Positions 49,367 to 55,405 of a stretch of 55,405 nucleotides of DNA are shown in pieces. Position numbers and translations under genes: made by a program. This DNA comes from an uncultured Prevotellaceae bacterium (GTDB taxonomy: Bacteria; Bacteroidota; Bacteroidia; Bacteroidales; Bacteroidaceae): assembly GCA_902789415.1 (NCBI GenBank), contig CADAOD010000013.1, positions 1-55,405 on the forward strand. The letters run 5' to 3'. Below the pieces are notes generated by a model, which saw only the letters and a program-made list of their open reading frames with translations, ran no database searches and had not been told where the DNA came from. Position 1 is the stretch's first letter; every line of letters begins with the position of its first letter.

Positions 49367-52309
49367 ATGAGACGATTATTACTATTTACGATGGCCGTGT
49401 TCTTAACGGTACTATCAGTTCACGCACAGCGCGTGGTTTCAGGTAAAGTGATTGAGCAGGATACACAAGATGCAGTTATTCAGGCCACCGCTTCAATCCT
49501 CTCTGGCGAGAAGGTTGTGGCCAATGGTGTAACCAATACCGATGGTGCATTCCGTATTACAGCCCCCAGCGATGGTACTTATACTTTAAAGATTACCTAC
49601 GTGGGCTTTAAAACCTATACCAAGAAGTTTACCCTGAAGGATGGCAAGGGCTACCAGGCCGGCACCATCACACTGGCCCCCGATGCTATCATGCTTAAGG
49701 GTGCTACTGTTACAGCGCGTGCCTCGAAGGTAACCCTTAAGGCCGATACCTTTGTATATAATGCCGCTGCCTTCCGTACCCCCGAGGGGTCGGTAGTCGA
49801 GGAGCTGGTAAAGCGCCTGCCAGGTGCCGAGGTGAGCGATGATGGTACCATTAAGATTAATGGTAAGGAGGTAAAGAAGATTCTGGTAGATGGTAAGGAG
49901 TTTATGACTGGCGATACCAAGACAGCTATCAAGAACCTGCCTACCAATATCATCGATCGTATCAAGGCTTACGATAAGCAGAGCGATCTGGCCCGCGTAA
50001 GTGGTATCGAGGATGGCGAAGAGGAGACAGTGCTCGACTTTGGTATCAAGCAGGGTATGAACAAGGGTATCATGGTAAATGCCGACCTTGCTGCAGGTAC
50101 CGAGCATCGTTATGCTGGTCGTATCTTTGGTGGTATCATGAGTAATAATACGAAGGTGTTCATGATGACCAATGCCAACAATACCAACGATATGGGATTC
50201 CCAGGTGGTGGCGGTGGTGGCCGTTTTGGCGGTGGTCGCCAGGGCCTTACAGCCAATAAGATGACAGGTGTGAACCTGAACTACGAGAACTCAGGTACAC
50301 TCAAGCTTGATGGTAGCGTGCGCTGGAATCACAGCGATGGCGATGCCTACTCAAAGCGCACCAGCGAGACTACCTTCAGTGCCACAAACTCACAGTTTGG
50401 CAATAATATCTCGCAGAACTACACCCGCTCTAACAGCTGGGATGCCCGCATGCGTTTGGAGTGGACCCCCGATTCGATGACCAACATCATGTTCCGTCCA
50501 TCGTTCCGTTATAACTCAAGCGATGGCGATAATGGTGGTGCCGAGGGTACCTTCTCAGATAATCCATTCAGCGATAAGAGCATCGTTAGTCCGCTCGACC
50601 AGTTGGATCAGCTGAAGGATATCCTGATTAACAGTCGTACGCAAACCAGCGTATCATATAGCGATTCAAAGAATGTAAACGGTATGTTGCAGTTTAACCG
50701 TAAGTTAAGCAACACAGGTCGTAACATCACCGTACAACTTAATGCAGGGTGGAGCGATGGTAACAGTAAGTCGGCTTCAAATAGCATCATTGATTATTAT
50801 ACATTAGGTATAGTCGATTCAACCACTGTTACCAATCGCTACTCTATCACCCCAACCAAGAACTACAATTATAGTGCACGCATCACCTATAGCGAGCCTA
50901 TTCTGCCCCGCACTTACTTGCAGTTCAGCTATCAGTACCAGTACAAGTTCCAGAAGAGCGATCGTGGCACTTACGATTTCAGCGACATCACTCCTGTAGC
51001 TGCATGGAATGGTGGCTATCGCACATGGGATGCCTACCTGGGTCAGTTCGGCAATATCACATCGCTCGATCCTTATCGCGATGACAGTCAGAGCCGTTAT
51101 TCTGAGTATCAGAACTACATCCATACCTTAGAGGTTATGCTGCGCATTGTCCGCAAGGGCTATACCTTTAATGTAGGTGTGCAGATGGTACCACAGAAGT
51201 CGCACTTTGTGCAGGACTACAAGGGTGTACATGCCGATACCACCCGCACTGTAACCAACTTTGCGCCTACCATGGATTTCCGTTGGAAAAAGTCGCAAAC
51301 CAGTCAGTTGCGCTTCACCTATCGTGCCAACACTTCACAGCCCTCAATGAGCAACCTGTTGGATATCTACGATGATAGCGACCCCTTGAACATCCAGCGT
51401 GGTAACCCTGGCTTGAAGCCATCGTTCACCCAGAACTTCCGTTTGTTCTACAACGATTACTTCCAGAAGCACCAGCGCGCTGTGATGACGTTCGTTAACT
51501 TCTCAACCACTGCCAACTCTATTGCCAACAAGGTAACCCTGTTGGAGGGTGGTGCCCGCATGACGCGCCCCGAGAACATCAACGGTAACTGGAATGCCAA
51601 CGTAGGCTTTATGTTCAACACCGCTATCGACTCGGCTGGCTACTTTAATGTGAATACATTTACTAACTTAGGATACGTACACAACGTAGGTTTTGTTAAC
51701 GATGGTACCAGCGATGCCAAGGCCGTTACCAAGTCGCAAACCATCATGGAGCGCCTGGCCTTCAGTTATCGTAACGATTGGTTCGAGGTAGAGCTCAACG
51801 GTTCGCTCAACTACAACCGCAACCGTAGCGAGCTGCAAACCAGCAACAATCTTGATACCTGGCAGTTCACCTATGGTGGTATGATTGGCATTACCGCTCC
51901 TTGGGGCACATCGCTTACCACCAACCTCAACATGCAGAGCCGTCGTGGTTACTATGATGCCTCGATGAATACCAACGAGCTTATCTGGAACGCCCAGCTC
52001 TCGCAGAGCTTCCTCAAGGGCAAGCCCCTTACCATCTCGCTGCAACTCTACGACATCCTGCGCCAGCAGAGCACCCTGTCGAGCACCGTATCAGCTATGA
52101 TGCGTAGCGATACCCAGTACAATGCCGTTACCAGCTATAGCATGCTGCACGTCATCTACCGTCTTAACCTGTTTGGTGGTAAGGCTGGTCGTCAGGGCTT
52201 CGGTGGCCCTGGTGGTCCTGGCGGTCGTGGTGGCTTTGGCGGTGGTCGTGGTGGCGGCTTTGGCGGAGGCCCACGTGGCGGAGGCTTTGGCGGTCCACGC
52301 ATGATGTAA
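49367..52309 (+). CDS. Outer-membrane beta-barrel (TonB receptor-like) protein with RGG tail
   Basis: 980 aa. Signal peptide (MRRLLLFTMAVFLTVLSVHA), then a carboxypeptidase-regulatory-like domain (about 22-105) and a plug-like region (about 110-220, VVEELVKRLPGAEVSDDGTIKINGKEV). A large beta-barrel of the OMP_b-brl_3 type follows. Two glycine-rich stretches stand out: one near residue 280 (FPGGGGGGRFGGGRQG) and a C-terminal tail of about 45 residues of GGP/RGG type. No SusD partner is present, so the ligand is unknown. A start at 49322 would precede the signal peptide and is rejected. Confidence 0.85.
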   Translation: MRRLLLFTMAVFLTVLSVHAQRVVSGKVIEQDTQDAVIQATASILSGEKVVANGVTNTDGAFRITAPSDGTYTLKITYVGFKTYTKKFTLKDGKGYQAGTITLAPDAIMLKGATVTARASKVTLKADTFVYNAAAFRTPEGSVVEELVKRLPGAEVSDDGTIKINGKEVKKILVDGKEFMTGDTKTAIKNLPTNIIDRIKAYDKQSDLARVSGIEDGEEETVLDFGIKQGMNKGIMVNADLAAGTEHRYAGRIFGGIMSNNTKVFMMTNANNTNDMGFPGGGGGGRFGGGRQGLTANKMTGVNLNYENSGTLKLDGSVRWNHSDGDAYSKRTSETTFSATNSQFGNNISQNYTRSNSWDARMRLEWTPDSMTNIMFRPSFRYNSSDGDNGGAEGTFSDNPFSDKSIVSPLDQLDQLKDILINSRTQTSVSYSDSKNVNGMLQFNRKLSNTGRNITVQLNAGWSDGNSKSASNSIIDYYTLGIVDSTTVTNRYSITPTKNYNYSARITYSEPILPRTYLQFSYQYQYKFQKSDRGTYDFSDITPVAAWNGGYRTWDAYLGQFGNITSLDPYRDDSQSRYSEYQNYIHTLEVMLRIVRKGYTFNVGVQMVPQKSHFVQDYKGVHADTTRTVTNFAPTMDFRWKKSQTSQLRFTYRANTSQPSMSNLLDIYDDSDPLNIQRGNPGLKPSFTQNFRLFYNDYFQKHQRAVMTFVNFSTTANSIANKVTLLEGGARMTRPENINGNWNANVGFMFNTAIDSAGYFNVNTFTNLGYVHNVGFVNDGTSDAKAVTKSQTIMERLAFSYRNDWFEVELNGSLNYNRNRSELQTSNNLDTWQFTYGGMIGITAPWGTSLTTNLNMQSRRGYYDASMNTNELIWNAQLSQSFLKGKPLTISLQLYDILRQQSTLSSTVSAMMRSDTQYNAVTSYSMLHVIYRLNLFGGKAGRQGFGGPGGPGGRGGFGGGRGGGFGGGPRGGGFGGPRMM

Positions 52310-52322
52310 CTACTAATAAAAG

Positions 52323-52360
52323 AATTGCTCCAAAAAATATTTTGGGGCAATTTCTTTTTT
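52323..52360 (+). terminator. Terminator after the barrel gene
   Basis: AATTGCTCCAAAA (52323-52335) pairs with TTTTGGGGCAATT (52340-52352), one T-G wobble, then TCTTTTTT. Confidence 0.85.
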
Positions 52361-52377
52361 ATGTGCAAAAAAAGTGC

Positions 52378-52385
52378 TACCTTTG
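52378..52385 (+). promoter_or_regulatory. Promoter -7 box of the nucleotidyltransferase gene
   Basis: TACCTTTG, 18 nt beyond the terminator T-run and 27 nt before the ATG at 52413. The -33 region (TTTTATGTG) is weak. Confidence 0.6.
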
Positions 52386-52412
52386 CAACCCAAATAAAGC
52401 ATAGTGCGCCAC

Positions 52413-53108
52413 ATGAAGCAAGCGATGATATTTGCAGCTGGGCTTGGCACTCGTCTCAAGCCACTCACCGACACCATGCCTAAGGCACTGGTGAGGGTAG
52501 GGGGTCAGCCGCTCATTTGGCACGTAATCCAGAAACTTAAGCAGGCAGGTTATGAGCGCATCGTGGTAAACGTTCACCACTTTGCCAGTCAGATAGTAAC
52601 CTATCTCGAAGATAATCACAACTTTGGTCTTGATATCCGCATCAGCGACGAAACCAGTGCGCTGTTAGAGACTGGTGGTGGCATTAAAAAGGCGCTGCCT
52701 TTGTTCGATGCCAATGAGCCTATCCTCATTCATAATGTGGATATCCTGAGCAATCTCGATCTCAATGCTCTGCCCATGGATGCGCCCCTGCTGGTAGTAA
52801 GCCAGCGCCAAACCAAGCGTTATCTGATGTTCGATGACACCATGCGCCTGCATGGCTGGACCAACATCGAAACAGGTCAGGTTAAGGGCGAAAAAGCTGA
52901 TAAGCTATTAGCTTTTTCGGGCATTCACGTATTCCACCCATCGTTGGTTCCTTTGCTCGATGAGTGGCCCGATCGCTTCCCCATTATGGACTTTTATCTC
53001 CAGGCCTGTGGCACCCACCTTATTCGTGGCTACGAGGCCAAGGACCTCCGCCTGATGGACGTAGGCAAGCTCGACACCCTCGACCAAGCCGAAGATTTTA
53101 TTAAGTAA
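52413..53108 (+). CDS. Sugar-1-phosphate nucleotidyltransferase (MurU/HddC-like)
   Basis: 231 aa, Rossmann-like nucleotidyltransferase fold. The AAGLGTRLKPLTDTMPKALV signature binds the nucleotide, and IHNVDILSNLDL holds a metal Asp. It resembles MurNAc-1-phosphate uridylyltransferase (MurU) and heptose/mannose guanylyltransferases; the sequence does not decide the sugar. The usual sugar kinase partner is not adjacent. A GTG at 52404 would add three residues. guaA follows after 9 bp. Confidence 0.8.
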   Translation: MKQAMIFAAGLGTRLKPLTDTMPKALVRVGGQPLIWHVIQKLKQAGYERIVVNVHHFASQIVTYLEDNHNFGLDIRISDETSALLETGGGIKKALPLFDANEPILIHNVDILSNLDLNALPMDAPLLVVSQRQTKRYLMFDDTMRLHGWTNIETGQVKGEKADKLLAFSGIHVFHPSLVPLLDEWPDRFPIMDFYLQACGTHLIRGYEAKDLRLMDVGKLDTLDQAEDFIK

Positions 53109-53117
53109 TTATATAGT

Positions 53118-54644
53118 ATGACACAGAAGATTATTATTCTCGATTTCGGTTCGCAAACCACACAGCTTATTGGCCGTCGTGTGCGCGAGCTGGACACCTT
53201 CTGCGAGATTATGCCCTACAACAAATTCCCGAAAGACGATCCTTCGGTGATTGGTGTAATCCTGAGTGGTTCGCCCTACTCAGTACACGATCCCGAGGCT
53301 TTCAAGGTCGATCTGTCGCAGTTTGTTGGCAAGGTGCCAGTGCTGGGTATCTGCTATGGTGCTCAGTTCATTAGTCACACCCTGGGTGGTAAGGTCGAAA
53401 AGGCCGACTCTCGCGAGTATGGACGTGCCAACCTTGCATCAATCAATCTCGACAACCCCCTTTTCAAGGGTTTCGAGAAGGGTTCGCAGGTATGGATGAG
53501 CCATGGTGATACCATCACCGCCATCCCAAGCGATTTCCAGGTGATTGGCTCAACCAAGGACGTTACTAACGCCGCTTTTGCCAGCACCAAGCAGCCAATC
53601 TGGGCTGTACAGTTCCACCCCGAGGTGTTCCACACCCTGCAGGGCACACAGCTCCTCAAGAACTTCGTGGTTGATATCTGTGGCAGTAAGCAGGAGTGGA
53701 GTGCCGCCTCGTTCGTCGATTCAACAGTGGCTGAGCTCAAGGCACAGTTAGGCAACGATCGTGTTATCCTGGGTCTCTCAGGTGGTGTCGATTCATCTGT
53801 TGCCGCTGTACTGCTCAACAAGGCCATTGGCGATCGCCTTACCTGTATCTTTGTCGATCATGGTATGCTGCGTAAGAATGAGTTCACCCAGGTGATGGAC
53901 GATTATAAGGTTCTGGGTCTTAACGTGATAGGCGTTGATGCCAGTGCTAAGTTCTTTACCGATTTGGCAGGCGTTACCGATCCTGAGCAGAAGCGTAAAA
54001 TTATTGGTCGCGACTTTGTCGAGGTGTTTAATGCCGAGGCTAAGAAGATTACCGATGCCAAGTGGCTGGCTCAGGGCACTATCTATCCTGACCGTATCGA
54101 GAGTCTCAATATCACAGGTAAGGTCATCAAGAGCCACCACAACGTAGGCGGTCTGCCTAAGGAGATGCACCTGCAGCTTTGCGAACCCCTGCAGTGGTTG
54201 TTCAAGGACGAGGTTCGTCGTGTAGGTCGCCAGTTGGGCATGCCCGAGCACCTGATTACCCGTCACCCCTTCCCTGGTCCTGGTTTGGCTGTTCGTATCC
54301 TGGGCGATATCACCCCCGAGAAGGTGCGTATCCTGCAGGATGCCGATGATATCTATATCCGCGGCTTGCGCGAGTGGGGACTCTACGACCAGGTCTGGCA
54401 GGCAGGCGCCATCCTGCTTTCAACTGTTCGCAGTGTAGGTGTGATGGGCGATGAGCGTACCTACGAGCACCCCGTTGCTCTGCGCGCTGTAACATCAACT
54501 GATGCCATGACTGCCGACTGGGCACATCTGCCTTACGAGTTTATGGCCAAGGTAAGCAACGAGATTATTAATAAGGTACGTGGTGTTAACCGCGTTTGCT
54601 ACGATATCTCTTCAAAACCACCCGCAACAATCGAGTGGGAGTAA
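53118..54644 (+). CDS. guaA: GMP synthase (glutamine-hydrolysing)
   Basis: Aminates XMP to GMP, 508 aa. The glutaminase domain has Cys79 (GICYGAQ), His167 and Glu169 (QFHPEV). The ATP-pyrophosphatase loop is SGGVDS at 221-226. The dimerisation domain ends [15 protein letters not shown], the usual C-terminus. It is followed by a strong terminator. Confidence 0.97.
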   Translation: MTQKIIILDFGSQTTQLIGRRVRELDTFCEIMPYNKFPKDDPSVIGVILSGSPYSVHDPEAFKVDLSQFVGKVPVLGICYGAQFISHTLGGKVEKADSREYGRANLASINLDNPLFKGFEKGSQVWMSHGDTITAIPSDFQVIGSTKDVTNAAFASTKQPIWAVQFHPEVFHTLQGTQLLKNFVVDICGSKQEWSAASFVDSTVAELKAQLGNDRVILGLSGGVDSSVAAVLLNKAIGDRLTCIFVDHGMLRKNEFTQVMDDYKVLGLNVIGVDASAKFFTDLAGVTDPEQKRKIIGRDFVEVFNAEAKKITDAKWLAQGTIYPDRIESLNITGKVIKSHHNVGGLPKEMHLQLCEPLQWLFKDEVRRVGRQLGMPEHLITRHPFPGPGLAVRILGDITPEKVRILQDADDIYIRGLREWGLYDQVWQAGAILLSTVRSVGVMGDERTYEHPVALRAVTSTDAMTADWAHLPYEFMAKVSNEIINKVRGVNRVCYDISSKPPATIEWE

Positions 54645-54658
54645 GCTACAATAAAAAA

Positions 54659-54686
54659 CCTCGCCAGTTTTGGCGAGGCTTTTTTA
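54659..54686. terminator. Bidirectional terminator between guaA and mscL
   Basis: CCTCGCCA (54659-54666) and TGGCGAGG (54671-54678) form an 8-bp stem with a GTTT loop, flanked by A and T runs, so it serves both convergent genes. Confidence 0.9.
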
Positions 54687-54687
54687 T

Positions 54688-55086
54688 TTACTTATTCTTC
54701 AGCAGATCTCTGATCTCTGCAAGCAGTTCCTCCTGTGTGGGACCCTTTGGAGTCTCGGGCTCTGGTGCGGGCTCTTCCTTCTTGCGGTTCAGCTTGTTGA
54801 TACCCTTCAGCATCAGGAAGATACAGAATGCCACGATAATAAAGTCAACGGTGTTCTGTATAAAGTTACCATACTTCAGTACGGCAGCTCCCTCGCCCTC
54901 GCCAATCTTGAAAGCCAGACTGGAAAAGTCGATGTTGCCAGTAACCATACCAACCAGTGGCATCAGCACATCGTCAACCAAACTCGAAACAATCTTACCA
55001 AAGGCACCGCCAATGATAACACCCACTGCCATGTCCATCACATTACCCTTCATGGCAAACTCCTTGAATTCTTTAATAAATCCCAT
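54688..55086 (-). CDS. mscL: Large-conductance mechanosensitive channel MscL
   Basis: Pressure-release channel in the inner membrane, 132 aa. Two helices: [32 protein letters not shown] (pore helix) and the second at about residues 75-97, then a charged loop and the C-terminal helix [17 protein letters not shown]. Confidence 0.96.
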   Translation of the reverse strand: MGFIKEFKEFAMKGNVMDMAVGVIIGGAFGKIVSSLVDDVLMPLVGMVTGNIDFSSLAFKIGEGEGAAVLKYGNFIQNTVDFIIVAFCIFLMLKGINKLNRKKEEPAPEPETPKGPTQEELLAEIRDLLKNK

Positions 55087-55091
55087 AAGCT

Positions 55092-55105
55092 TTTAATGTT
55101 TAATG
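55092..55105. repeat. Two 7-bp repeats just upstream of mscL
   Basis: TTTAATG twice on the plus strand (CATTAAA on the coding strand), 5 nt from the mscL start. A 7-bp inverted repeat ATTGTAA/TTACAAT (55111-55132) follows. Confidence 0.6.
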
Positions 55106-55159
55106 TTAGAATTGTAATCTGTATTTTACAATCATTGGTTTGTCGCCGCCGATTTTCAT

Positions 55160-55194
55160 ACTTTTCACTTTTCAGTTTTCACTTTTCACTTTAT
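55160..55194. repeat. 7-bp repeat array between mscL and gap
   Basis: ACTTTTC, ACTTTTC, AGTTTTC, ACTTTTC, ACTTTAT on the plus strand (GAAAAGT-type units on the minus strand). Confidence 0.85.
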
Positions 55195-55233
55195 TTTTAA
55201 GTGATTTATGGTGCAAATATAGGAATAATTTTG

Positions 55234-55241
55234 TAACTTTG
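55234..55241 (+). promoter_or_regulatory. Promoter -7 box of gap
   Basis: TAACTTTG, leaving a leader of about 75 nt before the ATG at 55324. The -33 box is weak. Confidence 0.65.
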
Positions 55242-55323
55242 CATCCGAAATCAAAAAAAAGTTCGATTTTCAAGTAAAAAAGTTAGTAATAATAGGTATA
55301 ACCCAATTAAATAATTAAGAAAA

Positions 55324-55405
55324 ATGACAAAAGTAGCAATTAACGGTTTTGGCCGTATTGGTCGTCTCGCATTCCGTCAGATGTTCGAGGCTGAAGGTTA
55401 TGAAG
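55324..55405 (+). CDS. gap: Glyceraldehyde-3-phosphate dehydrogenase, 5' end
   Basis: The first 27 codons only, cut by the window end. The N-terminus [20 protein letters not shown] is the NAD-binding Rossmann motif of GAPDH (GFGRIGR). A glycolytic role is expected. Confidence 0.93.
   Translation, partial: MTKVAINGFGRIGRLAFRQMFEAEGYE

Noticed and set aside
2511-55194. CRISPR-like interpretation of the short repeats
   Set aside because: The units are 7 bp, directly adjacent and without spacers; no cas genes are present.
54596-55200. Plus-strand frames opposite mscL
   Set aside because: mscL is unmistakable on the minus strand and the plus frames cross the terminator.

Overview
This window looks like a chromosomal segment of a Prevotella-type bacterium (order Bacteroidales, Prevotellaceae in the broad sense). 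The evidence is the Bacteroidetes promoter form (a TTG-like -33 box, about 19-20 nt, then TAnnTTTG at -7) before many genes, an nuo operon with fused nuoCD and no nuoEFG, a gldH homologue, a PSP1-domain protein next to holB, and a mannan operon with the same gene content as the one described in Bacteroides fragilis. Most spacers lack clear Shine-Dalgarno sequences. I found no rRNA, tRNA, CRISPR array, transposase or prophage gene.

Layout. 1-1318: the start of an unidentified minus-strand gene and an AAA/DUF4143 ATPase that has lost its Walker B segment. 1496-7905: a mannan/mannobiose module made of a secreted CE7 esterase-GH26 mannanase fusion, GH130 mannosylglucose phosphorylase, a GPH-type transporter and cellobiose 2-epimerase. 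A copied promoter block of about 115 bp sits before both the mannanase gene and the phosphorylase operon. 7964-9478: a PafA-like secreted phosphatase. 9534-19690: nuoA-B-CD-H-I-J-K-L-M-N. 20106-28159: asnA, a small lipoprotein, a stand-alone IMP cyclohydrolase, then mreB-mreC-mreD-pbp2-rodA for cell elongation. 28145-31837 (minus): metF-holB-PSP1-gldH. 31898-35301: a BASS-type transporter, an AraC-type regulator, and the oxygen/peroxide defence pair FprA and rubrerythrin. 35298-38903 (minus): lysS-gpsA and an AlkD-like protein. 39060-42052: three tandem ROK paralogues with altered catalytic motifs. 42088-48020: a menaquinone cluster (hotdog thioesterase, menF, menD, menB, menC, menE). 48162-55405: aroB (minus), an outer-membrane beta-barrel protein with a Gly/Arg-rich tail, a sugar-nucleotidyltransferase, guaA, mscL (minus) and the 5' end of gap.

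How it fits together. The mannan genes would deacetylate and cut mannan outside the cytoplasm, import the disaccharide, epimerise mannobiose to mannosylglucose and phosphorolyse it to mannose 1-phosphate and glucose. The men cluster makes the quinone that the Nuo complex reduces, and aroB feeds chorismate to it. FprA and rubrerythrin fit an anaerobe that meets traces of oxygen.

The most unusual signal is a set of 7-bp-period repeat arrays. They occupy many junctions between neighbouring genes on both strands and in several places are translated inside or at the ends of proteins (the mannanase esterase domain, MenE, the MetF C-terminus). Other points are a palindromic element shared by menF and the menE terminator, the three ROK proteins with degenerate kinase motifs, a candidate short RNA or leader upstream of asnA, and the Walker B deletion in the ATPase.
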